Below, one piece after another: positions 17,334-23,895 of a stretch of DNA of 30,784 nt. The DNA is from a virus. The position numbers were made by a program, and so were the translations under genes. The notes under the pieces were generated by a model that was not told the DNA's origin, searched no databases, and saw nothing but the letters and a program-made list of their open reading frames with translations. Location of the stretch: positions 1 to 30,784 of IMG/VR virus record IMGVR_UViG_3300021356_000103. The stretch is one strand, 5' to 3'. Position 1 is the first letter of the stretch, and the number at the start of each line of letters is the position of its first letter.

Positions 17334-19544
17334 TTATTTTATAATTTTTGACGATATTCCACTGTTATCGTATCTTTTTATACCTAAATCTACTGGTTTG
17401 TATTCTTTTTTAGCTACTGGTGTATATCTATTTTTATTACAAGCCATAATAGCTAAACCCGAACTAATAGATGCGTCGTGGCTTGTTCTATTATTTATAT
17501 TAAATTTTGCCCAATCTTCTAGCGTTCTTTGAAAATACATATTACCATAACCATTAGCTGTAAGTCCAACAAATTCTTCTATATATGTTTCAATAGCAGC
17601 TGCGTGAGCTTGCTTCATATCTTCACTAGAGTTTGGTATTCCACCTATTTCTCTTTCTGTTACAGATAACTTGTTTATAACTTTGTCAGGTCTATTCATT
17701 GAAAAACCTCTATAACCTCTTCTTTTGAAATGATATAATAATCGAGGTTTGTTGTTTTCTGCAAGTAGTGGCATACCGTAAAAAACGCAAGCCATTAAAA
17801 CATCTTCAAAAAATATTTCAGCTGTTTGGGGTCTTGCAATATATTCTAAAAAAAATAAATTAGGTGGTACGTTTTCCATGCTAAATTTTGTAAGCCCGTG
17901 TAAAGATCCGTTAGAACCTCTTTTGTCTACTGTACCAGATATATCGTAACTATCACAACCAAAAGCACCGCAATGCTCATTACCTGGATATTTAACACCG
18001 TTTCTAATTATTATTCTATTTTGTAGCTCAGCTGGTGGCACCCAAGATATTTTAAATCTACCATCTTTGTTTGGGTAAAAAACAACTCTACTATCTTTAG
18101 CACCGTTTTCCCATTGAAAACTTCCAACTGTAACTACAGATGTATTTTTTAAATCAGAGTTGTAATCTATTTGCTCGTATATTTTTGTTAGATTAAACAA
18201 AGACTCTTTTGCTTCATCTCTGAAAGCGTGTTCCTCTGTTCTTGGAAACTGACGGTAATACTCGTTTAAACCGTCTTGATCATCTTTTAAACCATCAACT
18301 TCATTTTGCCAGTGGTTTATAACACCTTCTGTTATTTCGTCACCGTATGGTCCATATGTTGGTTTTGATGGAGTCTCGAATACAGGTAACCCATAAGAAT
18401 CGATGAATCCCTCGTAGTTCCATTCCATAGGTATGAACAAACTATATAATCCCGAGCTAGTCTGTCCATTCCTGTTTCTTTTTGTAACATCTGAAGCATA
18501 GTAAAGTTTTTTAAAGTTATCACCTCCTTTATCTAACGCATTGGATGTGGATCCCATCATACATTTACCAATAATTCTAGAACCTAATCGTAAACAAGTT
18601 TTTGTTACTCTCCAGTTATTTAGAATATTATTTGGTTTTTCCCACTTACCACTTTCATCGTGTATAAGTAGTTTTAATTTTTCACCATCATAAGAGTTGT
18701 CACCAGTATTTTTCCAATCAATAGTTGTATCAAGACCTTGTAATTCTTCTGGCCTATCTGTTGATGTTATATTCCGCCTTGTTAGTTTAGACGCTGGCAC
18801 TCTATATGCTAGCTCTGTTTTTGGACGGTCCATACCGTCTTGTATTGGCTTAAAAAAAAACGGGTAGTTAACTGATATTGGTACTACCTTGTCAGTAAAC
18901 ATTTTCTTTGCATCAGGACCAGACTTTGATAGTATACCAAATCTAGAATCACTTGATATTGTAGCTTCATTTACTATTTCACCCGAAGCCATGAAAGAAA
19001 AACCTGATCGACGGTTTTTAAGGTAGCACATACCAAAACATCTTTTATCAGCTTTGCAAGCTTCCCAGAAAATAAAAAATATTCTATTTGATTCTCTAAA
19101 TTCTGGGTGGCCAACATCAATTTTGCTCCATTGCAAATACACATAATGTGTGCCAGTAATATAAGTAGGTTTATCTTTGTTTATATACCAAAAACCTTTT
19201 TCACGTCTTTTAAACTCTTCGTCAATATAGTCGTACCATCTTTCTTTGAACGCCTCGTCATAAGTTTTCCAATCAAATATAGTTTTTATTCTTTGTAATT
19301 CTTTTGGATATTCAAACGCCGACCATTTATTATCTTTAAACTTATAAGCGTTTTCTTCTTTTGGTAGAGCTATTTTAAGATTTTGTATTTCGTATATATC
19401 ACCTATTTTTCCAGTTTTACTAATTACAACCATATCGTATTCTTCGTTGTAACCGTACTCCCATTTATTATACCTATTTTTTTTACTTATTACATTAGGT
19501 TTAATATAATCAGGTAATATTTTTACTAATGACTGCTCGTACAT
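17334..19544 (-). CDS. terL: Terminase large subunit, 736 aa
   Basis: The packaging ATPase and nuclease. The Walker-A-like motif is the arginine form KNRRSGFS (about 176-183). Walker B with the catalytic Glu is LKLLIHDES (about 290-298). A coupling motif GKCMMGSTSNAL follows (326-337). The C-terminal RNase-H-like nuclease shows a first Asp in FGCDSYD (531), an acidic pair in IFFEDVL (580-581) and a third Asp in SHDASISSGLA (690). The order ATPase then nuclease and the length fit a large TerL. The ATG overlaps the stop of the 90-aa gene by one base (TAATG), so translation is probably coupled, and the gene runs straight into the portal. Confidence 0.9.
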   Translation of the reverse strand: MYEQSLVKILPDYIKPNVISKKNRYNKWEYGYNEEYDMVVISKTGKIGDIYEIQNLKIALPKEENAYKFKDNKWSAFEYPKELQRIKTIFDWKTYDEAFKERWYDYIDEEFKRREKGFWYINKDKPTYITGTHYVYLQWSKIDVGHPEFRESNRIFFIFWEACKADKRCFGMCYLKNRRSGFSFMASGEIVNEATISSDSRFGILSKSGPDAKKMFTDKVVPISVNYPFFFKPIQDGMDRPKTELAYRVPASKLTRRNITSTDRPEELQGLDTTIDWKNTGDNSYDGEKLKLLIHDESGKWEKPNNILNNWRVTKTCLRLGSRIIGKCMMGSTSNALDKGGDNFKKLYYASDVTKRNRNGQTSSGLYSLFIPMEWNYEGFIDSYGLPVFETPSKPTYGPYGDEITEGVINHWQNEVDGLKDDQDGLNEYYRQFPRTEEHAFRDEAKESLFNLTKIYEQIDYNSDLKNTSVVTVGSFQWENGAKDSRVVFYPNKDGRFKISWVPPAELQNRIIIRNGVKYPGNEHCGAFGCDSYDISGTVDKRGSNGSLHGLTKFSMENVPPNLFFLEYIARPQTAEIFFEDVLMACVFYGMPLLAENNKPRLLYHFKRRGYRGFSMNRPDKVINKLSVTEREIGGIPNSSEDMKQAHAAAIETYIEEFVGLTANGYGNMYFQRTLEDWAKFNINNRTSHDASISSGLAIMACNKNRYTPVAKKEYKPVDLGIKRYDNSGISSKIIK

Positions 19545-19816
19545 TACTTAGATCTTCCTTCAGCGAAACCCTTGAAAGTATTTTCTTTTATCTCTATAGG
19601 TTTCTCATTAAGTATGTTTTCTTCGTCTTCAATACGTTTTAATATTTCAAAAGCATCGAAGATAGCTAGCTTTTTAGTAGCGGCAGCATTTTTAAGACGA
19701 TCAGCAGAAATGTCATCATCAGAATCAACAATAGCTTCTTTAGCAACTTTAATTAATTCTTCAACTGCTTTTTGCCCAGCTTGGATTATACTCTTTTTCG
19801 TCTCCTTTACGTTCAT
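19544..19816 (-). CDS. Small helical protein before TerL, small-terminase candidate, 90 aa
   Basis: The only Met in frame is the ATG at 19816, so the gene overlaps the end of the 201-aa gene by 56 bases. It ends in TAATG with TerL. The protein is fully helical and charged (KSIIQAGQKAVEELIKVAKE, then RLKNAAATKKLAIFDAFEIL), with an acidic turn SDDDIS between the two halves. Small terminase subunits usually sit directly upstream of TerL and bind the packaging site. This protein is short for that family and shows no clear helix-turn-helix, so the call rests mainly on position. It might instead be an accessory packaging protein. Confidence 0.5.
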   Translation of the reverse strand: MNVKETKKSIIQAGQKAVEELIKVAKEAIVDSDDDISADRLKNAAATKKLAIFDAFEILKRIEDEENILNEKPIEIKENTFKGFAEGRSK

Positions 19817-20366
19817 ACTTAATTACAATATCATTTGATTTCATACAATATAATCGCTCATCATCTATTATAAATTCAAACTCACCAAAAGGAGTATAAC
19901 CTACAAGATCTCCAGGAACGATTTTAAGCGCTTCTAAGGAACTATTACCATATTTTAGTATTCCTATAAGTTTGCGCTCTTTATCTAATGTTAGATCATT
20001 TGTATCTAACAGCGGTTTTATAAAGCATCTATTTTGAAAAGCTTTCCAACCACCAGTATTTTTATATAAATATATTTGATCTGCACTACAAAAATATAAA
20101 TCATCAACAAACTTTGATCTACTATCCTTGCGTTTACCTTTCATATCAAAGAAACTTCTAAACACATTGTGGTGAATAACAACTGTATCACCCTTTTTTA
20201 TCGATGTGTTATAAGCTGATGGCGTTGATATAACTTCAGCCATGTTGTTTACAGCTCTAAAGTTCTCAGTGCTACCGTTAGTTACAAGGCTTTTGTCACC
20301 TATTTTAATTTCATTATCGTATCTTTTACCAATTGGTTTTACGATAAAGTCAAATAAACTATTCAT
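19761..20366 (-). CDS. Tandem GroES-like (two co-chaperonin folds) protein, 201 aa
   Basis: Two GroES-type units can be read. Unit 1 (residues 5-104): DFIVKPIGKRYDNEIKIGDK, then AEVISTP, IKKGDTVVIHHN and DDLYFCSADQIYLY. Unit 2 (about 113-188): RCFIKPLL, KLIGILKYG, VPGDLVGYTPFGEFEFIIDD and ERLYCMKSNDIVIKYE. The pairs [V/I]xxGD-[T/L]-V and L-Y/x-[C/M]-x-S-x-x-[Q/D]-I match GroES (KVGDIVIF and VLIMSESDILAI). Neither unit has a clean GroES Ile-Val-Leu mobile-loop tripeptide, so binding to GroEL is uncertain. It is start-stop coupled to the 75-aa gene (TAATG) and overlaps the 90-aa gene. It could be a capsid-folding co-chaperonin of the T4 gp31 kind, or a structural protein that reused the fold. 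Confidence 0.6.
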   Translation of the reverse strand: MNSLFDFIVKPIGKRYDNEIKIGDKSLVTNGSTENFRAVNNMAEVISTPSAYNTSIKKGDTVVIHHNVFRSFFDMKGKRKDSRSKFVDDLYFCSADQIYLYKNTGGWKAFQNRCFIKPLLDTNDLTLDKERKLIGILKYGNSSLEALKIVPGDLVGYTPFGEFEFIIDDERLYCMKSNDIVIKYERKGDEKEYNPSWAKSS

Positions 20367-20593
20367 TAGTATGTTAAATCATACTCAACGGATATAGCCA
20401 TGTTAGAATTAAATTTCTTCCATGGCAATACCTCGTTGTTTTTCTTGATATGAATGCTGTAAGAATCTTCTTGTTCGTTGTGGAGTATGTGAGATATTTC
20501 GTGTCCACCATAAACTTGCTGACCTACAGCGTAATGCATTGCATCATTTTTGTAATCAGAACCTATACTTATTTTTCTAATTACAGAGCTCAT
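20366..20593 (-). CDS. Hypothetical protein, 75 aa
   Basis: The gene is bounded by TAATG overlaps on both sides (20593 and 20366), which supports it as a real translated unit. The protein (MSSVIRKISIGSDYKNDAMH and so on) is predicted strand-rich with Tyr/His/Ile alternation (DSYSIHIKKNNEVLPWKKFN) and no membrane segment. No known motif is seen. Its fixed place between the coiled-coil 88-aa gene and the tandem GroES-like gene suggests that the three work together or are assembly factors; this is inference only. Confidence 0.65.
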   Translation of the reverse strand: MSSVIRKISIGSDYKNDAMHYAVGQQVYGGHEISHILHNEQEDSYSIHIKKNNEVLPWKKFNSNMAISVEYDLTY

Positions 20594-20859
20594 TAATCTT
20601 CAGATTTTACAACAGCTAATTCACCGTCATCTTCTTTTTTGATTTCAGTATAACTACCGTCTTCTAAATTAATGTTAATAGCTCCGTACTTCTCTTCAAG
20701 ATCTTTTTTAGTTTGTTCAATTTCTTGAGACAAAGCAGCTTGTGCGTGCATGGCTTCATGCTTGCGAACTTCAATTACACCAATATCAGTCAAAATAGAC
20801 TGTAGCTTTTTTTGTTGATCTTGGATTTTTTCTAATTGCTCTTTAGTAATTTTACTCAT
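20593..20859 (-). CDS. Coiled-coil protein, 88 aa, function unknown
   Basis: ATG start behind a leader (CAATTAAATTAAATCAA) resembling the one before groEL. Residues 3-60 form one long helix with heptad-like Leu/Ile spacing (EQLEKIQDQQKKLQSILTDI, then AALSQEIEQTKKDLEEKYGA), broken near Gly-Val. It ends with an acidic tail. It could form a helical hairpin. The gene is start-stop coupled to the next. The last residues GAININLEDGSYTEI recur in marine phages as I remember. Role unknown; assembly factor or spanin-like roles are not supported because there is no lipobox or membrane anchor. Confidence 0.65.
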   Translation of the reverse strand: MSKITKEQLEKIQDQQKKLQSILTDIGVIEVRKHEAMHAQAALSQEIEQTKKDLEEKYGAININLEDGSYTEIKKEDDGELAVVKSED

Positions 20860-20888
20860 TTGATTTAATTTAATTGTGTTGTTATTAA

Positions 20889-21293
20889 TTACTTATCTTT
20901 ATTATCACTTGCTTTTTTATTCTTTTCCCACGTTCGTCCTACGAAATACGCACCATAAACAGTTATTAATAATGATTGAAAAATAGGTATATAGGCTTCA
21001 TCAACTTGAAAACCGCCAATATTGCCATCAAAAAACGCTAACGCGGTAAATATAATGGTAAGGTATATTAATACCAGTGGGCGAATGTTTTTTGAAAGAA
21101 AACTATCACTTTGCATATCAAGCTTCCAGCGCTCAGTAATTTGAGTCTGCGCGTCTTGATCTGCTTTTTCTAAAAGCTCTTGTATCTTTTGCTTAGCAGC
21201 TAATCTTTCCTCGTCTGTAGTTGTAAGCTTGTCAATTACATTACCTACGTCTTTAATTAACCCGCCTGTTAAAAGACTTAAAAGTTTTTTCAT
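20889..21293 (-). CDS. Holin of the 3-TM type, 134 aa
   Basis: ATG start (MKKLLSLLTGGLIKDVGNVI). The N-terminal part is amphipathic (residues 1-30), followed by a charged helix (AAKQKIQELLEKADQDAQTQ) and the marker ITERWKLDMQSDSFLSKNIR. Two clear membrane spans follow: PLVLIYLTIIFTALAFFDG (about 74-92) and IPIFQSLLITVYGAYFVGRT (about 103-122). The WKLDMQSDSFLSKNIRPLVL block is what I recognise from the Holin_3TMs family (Pfam family recalled, not searched). Holins make the pore that lets endolysin reach the cell wall. A basic Lys-rich tail follows. No endolysin is found next to it. Confidence 0.75.
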   Translation of the reverse strand: MKKLLSLLTGGLIKDVGNVIDKLTTTDEERLAAKQKIQELLEKADQDAQTQITERWKLDMQSDSFLSKNIRPLVLIYLTIIFTALAFFDGNIGGFQVDEAYIPIFQSLLITVYGAYFVGRTWEKNKKASDNKDK

Positions 21294-21313
21294 TAAATTT
21301 TTTATTTGCTATT

Positions 21314-21655
21314 TTAATTAAATAAAGGTTTATAAGGGCCTAATCCTTCTTTTACTTCACCTTTTGATCGCTCAGCTAAACCGCTGTAAAGATCTTGTAC
21401 TGCTTTAACCTTTGCCTCGGTGTCTTCACCATATACTTTATCAAAAGTAGCAAATGATTTTTTTACGTCTACCGGCCTTCCTGTTACGCCGCTAATACTA
21501 GCAGGTCCTCTGCTGCTCATTATAAATTTATCTTTGAGCATTTTATATTGAGCTTCGTTGATTGATTTTGGTGGTTCTTCTAATCTAAAAGGCGTTGTAG
21601 CGTCTTTGTCATAACCAGCTTTTTGCAACGGCCCAGATTTTTGTTTATATCCCAT
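21314..21655 (-). CDS. Hypothetical protein, 113 aa
   Basis: ATG start (MGYKQKSGPLQKAGYDKDAT) with an A-rich leader. The protein is Pro/Gly/Lys-rich at the start, then helical (SINEAQYKMLKDKFIMSSRG, then DTEAKVKAVQDLYSGLAERS). No transmembrane segment, motif or metal site is visible. It follows the mini-metallopeptidase and precedes the holin. Short Lys- and Gly-rich proteins in this position are common in marine phages and may be minor virion proteins. I do not recognise a family. Confidence 0.65.
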   Translation of the reverse strand: MGYKQKSGPLQKAGYDKDATTPFRLEEPPKSINEAQYKMLKDKFIMSSRGPASISGVTGRPVDVKKSFATFDKVYGEDTEAKVKAVQDLYSGLAERSKGEVKEGLGPYKPLFN

Positions 21656-21657
21656 TT

Positions 21658-21966
21658 TTATTTTGTTTTATTATAGGCTTCTTTTTCCCATGGCAGGTTT
21701 TTAGCGCCTTCGTTCATTGTTTTTCTTGAATATGTTTTACCTTTCCAGTAAACATTTTTATTGTCATAATTTAAATCACCACGTTTTATTTGGTCAATAT
21801 GGACCATTTCGTGCTTGATAACTTCTTTTGCTTTAGCTGGACTTAAATACTTAGATATAAGTATACTGCCGTTATTATTAGCCATACCTAAAACACCGTC
21901 TTCTAAATCCGTCTGATATATAGGAGTATTATCGCAATTAAAAGGTGGTTTTAGTTTAAACGCCAT
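21658..21966 (-). CDS. Small HExxH metallopeptidase-like protein, 102 aa
   Basis: The longest frame opens at a TTG (22008), but the ATG at 21966 (MAFKLKPPFNCDNTPIYQTD) is one base after the previous stop and is the better start. Residues about 49-60 of this form read VIKHEMVHIDQI, a zinc-binding HExxH motif. About 37 residues on, NLPWEKEAYNK offers a possible third Glu ligand, the order seen in gluzincins. No signal peptide. The N-terminal part has two short strands (NTPIYQTDLEDGVLGMANNN). It could be a lysis or virion peptidase, though its small size suggests a minimal fold. It lies beside the holin gene, which fits but does not prove a lysis role. Confidence 0.6.
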   Translation of the reverse strand: MAFKLKPPFNCDNTPIYQTDLEDGVLGMANNNGSILISKYLSPAKAKEVIKHEMVHIDQIKRGDLNYDNKNVYWKGKTYSRKTMNEGAKNLPWEKEAYNKTK

Positions 21967-21967
21967 A

Positions 21968-22222
21968 TTAATACTTACTGCAGCCTTTTTTCTTAATAGG
22001 TGATGCAAATCTAGACTGACAATGTTTAGACATAAATGATCCAGAAGACTTATCTACAACAGGGTTGTATTTTAATAAATCTTTTTTCATCATTTTAGCT
22101 GATTCCATTCTAACTGGAGAATCTTCATCGTGTCTTGCATTTTCTAAATAGTGCAACCTAGCTTTGGGTGTTAATTCTTTATTATAAGCCTCTTTGTAGT
22201 CGTATGCTTTACCTGTTTTCAT
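21968..22222 (-). CDS. Hypothetical protein, 84 aa
   Basis: Two ATGs compete, 22231 and 22222. The second (MKTGKAYDYKEAYNKELTPK) begins 2 bases after the previous stop and gives 84 residues; the first overlaps that stop and adds three residues. The helix-rich N-terminal half has LTPKARLHYLENARHDEDSP. The C-terminal half is Lys/Ser-rich with three Cys and His (KHCQSRF, KKKGCSKY), which might bind metal. No family recognised. It is tightly packed between the basic 90-aa gene and the HExxH gene. Confidence 0.6.
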   Translation of the reverse strand: MKTGKAYDYKEAYNKELTPKARLHYLENARHDEDSPVRMESAKMMKKDLLKYNPVVDKSSGSFMSKHCQSRFASPIKKKGCSKY

Positions 22223-22224
22223 AA

Positions 22225-22497
22225 TTACCATTTTACTTTATCAGCCCACCAAGCGGCGGACATTTTTCCTTTTTTAATATTCTTAGCGTGTCTAGCTTTA
22301 AAACTTGCACGTCTTGCTTTTTGTTTAGCCGACTCTCCTTTTTTAGGTTTACCAGCTGTTGTTACACCTTGCTGGCCAAATCTAATTATTTTTTCTTTAC
22401 CACCTTCACAAGCTTTAACGACGTGTGATTTAGTTGGGTGGCTAGGAGTTCTTTTAGGCTTATTACAAGCCATTTTAGATTTGTCAACTCTGCTCAT
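22225..22497 (-). CDS. Small basic conserved marine-phage protein, 90 aa
   Basis: ATG start (MSRVDKSKMACNKPKRTPSH); a later ATG (22473, at MACNKP) would also be possible. The protein is strongly basic, with HPTKSHVVKACEGGKEKIIR, FGQQGVTTAGKPKKGESAKQ and an Arg/Lys-rich tail (KARRASFKARHAKNIKKGKM) ending SAAWWADKVKW. I recognise this as a common small protein of cyanophages and other marine phages, but I cannot give a secure family name. The composition suggests nucleic-acid binding. It overlaps the preceding 56-aa membrane ORF by 14 bases. Confidence 0.7.
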   Translation of the reverse strand: MSRVDKSKMACNKPKRTPSHPTKSHVVKACEGGKEKIIRFGQQGVTTAGKPKKGESAKQKARRASFKARHAKNIKKGKMSAAWWADKVKW

Positions 22498-22654
22498 CTT
22501 TTTCGTTTTTGTTTAGGTAATACCACTTCTGAAGTGTATAACCAATAGACACCGCTAATAGCGTTAACTTTAACATCACATCGATGTCAGATAACGATAC
22601 GGCAAATGCTGTTGTATTAAACGCGTACAATTTCAAATCGCTTATAGAAATCAT
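22484..22654 (-). CDS. Small single-span membrane protein, 56 aa
   Basis: This gene is too short for a usual ORF cut-off but fills the only sizeable gap in this cluster. ATG 22654 overlaps the previous stop (TAATG), and its TGA at 22486-22484 overlaps the next gene by 14 bases. The protein begins MISISDLKLYAFNTTAFAVS. The membrane span is about residues 27-42 (MLKLTLLAVSIGYTLQ), followed by KWYYLNKNEKDEQS, a basic then acidic tail facing one side. It could be a second holin or antiholin, a spanin-like anchor or an infection factor. No name is given because the sequence has no diagnostic motif. Confidence 0.6.
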   Translation of the reverse strand: MISISDLKLYAFNTTAFAVSLSDIDVMLKLTLLAVSIGYTLQKWYYLNKNEKDEQS

Positions 22655-22845
22655 TATTTTTTAGCTTTCTGAGTGATCGGACCCTCAGAATAAGGAACAC
22701 CATCTAATTTTAATCTCATACCTTTTGCTCCGCTGCTAGATCCGGCCCCGTGAGGTCTACCCACTTGACTTAATGGTCCGTCCCATATTGTGTTTTCACC
22801 GACTACCCCGCCAGCGTTAACATCTGCTTTTGTTTTCTTTGCCAT
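22654..22845 (-). CDS. Hypothetical protein, 63 aa
   Basis: ATG start (MAKKTKADVNAGGVVGENTI). Gly/Ser/Lys-rich and probably mostly unstructured (GRPHGAGSSSGAKGMRLKLD). Ends QKAKK with a TAATG link into the 56-aa membrane ORF. No motif seen. The intact start-stop coupling and the common operon support it as a real gene. Confidence 0.55.
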   Translation of the reverse strand: MAKKTKADVNAGGVVGENTIWDGPLSQVGRPHGAGSSSGAKGMRLKLDGVPYSEGPITQKAKK

Positions 22846-22856
22846 GGTTTATATAT

Positions 22857-23189
22857 TTATTTTTTATATCCTTCGATTCTAGCCTTTATAACGTCGGCTC
22901 TTGTAATTTTACCATCACCTGTTTGATCCTTAAAGTACATAGGAGCTTGCATATAACCGTTTTGTGTCTGTAAAGATCTTTGTCTTTGATCAACAGTACC
23001 AAACACTTGATTGCCTCTAGCAGTTACAGCGTCGTTAAATAAAGGTTTAGCCGCGCCAGTCATAGCCCCAGGAACTGGAGTTTCATAAGTTAACTGCTGA
23101 TCAGGTATTTGCTGTCCGGTGATTGGATCAACATACATAGTAGGCGCGTTACCTGTAGTAGCTTTTAAATCTTGTTTGTAAGTAGGCAT
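22857..23189 (-). CDS. EF-hand-loop protein, 110 aa
   Basis: ATG start (MPTYKQDLKATTGNAPTMYV). The first 80 residues are Pro/Gln/Thr-rich with few regular elements (VDPITGQQIPDQQLTYETPV). At residues 88-99 is DQTGDGKITRAD, a fit to the 12-residue Ca-binding loop (acidic or polar 1, 3, 5; Gly 6; Ile 8; Asp 12), followed by a helix VIKARIEGYKK. This arrangement is like a single dockerin or EF-hand half. One loop alone may bind calcium in a dimer. The role is unknown; stabilising a virion part in Ca-rich sea water is a guess. Confidence 0.6.
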   Translation of the reverse strand: MPTYKQDLKATTGNAPTMYVDPITGQQIPDQQLTYETPVPGAMTGAAKPLFNDAVTARGNQVFGTVDQRQRSLQTQNGYMQAPMYFKDQTGDGKITRADVIKARIEGYKK

Positions 23190-23191
23190 AA

Positions 23192-23638
23192 TTATCTTTC
23201 TTTATCTTTGTTTACATTGTAAATAGCAGCTGTTAAAACTTTGCTAGTGTAATTACTGCCACTTATTATTTTATTTCGTCTTGAGCTAGTTGGAATATCT
23301 TCTTCACCTAGCATTATTCTGTACATGCGGTTTATAAGTTGTTTACACTTGAAGGAAACTTGGTATAAGTGGTACTTCTGTGTTGTTCTATTTCTTTTTC
23401 TCCAAACAACTATCCAGCCTTCTTTTAAAAGTCTATTCCAACGCCTATTGTCCCAGCTGTAAGAATAAGAACCAGTTTTAAAATCCTGCTTGCTAAAAAA
23501 CCCCATGCAGTCAAGATATATTAAAAGCTCTAAATCAGCATCGTTTAAATTGTTGTTTTTGCAAGCCCATTTGCGTATTATACGGTAATGTTTTAGCAAG
23601 TTCATTTCTTTAATATCCCTTGCATCTAGCCTTTTCAT
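23192..23638 (-). CDS. Winged-helix-like protein, 148 aa, possible regulator
   Basis: The ATG overlaps the groES stop (ATGA). The protein begins MKRLDARDIKEMNLLKHYRI and has helices with the order expected for a MarR-like wHTH: NLNDADLELLIYLDCMGFFS (helix and first part), WNRLLKEGWIVVWRKRNRTT (recognition helix and wing) and YHLYQVSFKCKQLINRMYRI (wing strand and helix). It is Lys/Arg-rich (C-terminal SSRRNKIISGSNYTSK), so DNA binding is plausible. No enzyme motif. It is translationally coupled to groES and may set late-gene timing, but this has no direct support. Confidence 0.5.
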   Translation of the reverse strand: MKRLDARDIKEMNLLKHYRIIRKWACKNNNLNDADLELLIYLDCMGFFSKQDFKTGSYSYSWDNRRWNRLLKEGWIVVWRKRNRTTQKYHLYQVSFKCKQLINRMYRIMLGEEDIPTSSRRNKIISGSNYTSKVLTAAIYNVNKDKER

Positions 23639-23895
23639 AAAACAACAACTATATCTTCTAGCTTGATAACATGATAACTATCTTTATCTATTTCTATTTT
23701 GTGACCGGCGTGTTTATCGAAAAATATCTTATCATTTTCTTTTACGCCAACTACATCACTTCCAATAGACACTACGCTAGCTTCTATATATCTAATATCG
23801 TCTCTATGAGTTTCAGCTAAAAGAAGACCACCTTTTGTTTTAGTAGTACCTTCTTTTAACTTTTTTATAATTAAGTTTCTACCTATTGCTTTCAT
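23635..23895 (-). CDS. groES: Phage GroES co-chaperonin, 86 aa
   Basis: The frame also opens at a TTG (23901), but the ATG at 23895 (MKAIGRNLIIKKLKEGTTKT) is the likely start. The mobile-loop region reads GTTKTKGGLLLAETHRD, with LLL where E. coli has the GroEL-contact Ile-Val-Leu. Then come SVVSIGSDVVGVKENDKIFF and a C-terminal YHVIKLEDIVVVL like the GroES LIMSESDILAIVE. GroES caps GroEL and encloses the client. The gene overlaps groEL by 17 bases, so the two are probably made in fixed ratio. Short by about 10 residues compared with the usual 95-100. Confidence 0.85.
   Translation of the reverse strand: MKAIGRNLIIKKLKEGTTKTKGGLLLAETHRDDIRYIEASVVSIGSDVVGVKENDKIFFDKHAGHKIEIDKDSYHVIKLEDIVVVL

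Noticed and set aside
20593-20859. 88-aa coiled-coil protein as a prefoldin-like chaperone
   Set aside because: A helical hairpin is plausible but no prefoldin signature is visible; proximity to chaperone-like genes alone is not enough.
21967-22008. TTG at 22008 as start of the HExxH gene
   Set aside because: It would overlap the previous gene by 41 bases; the ATG at 21966 follows its stop by one base and gives the natural N-terminus.
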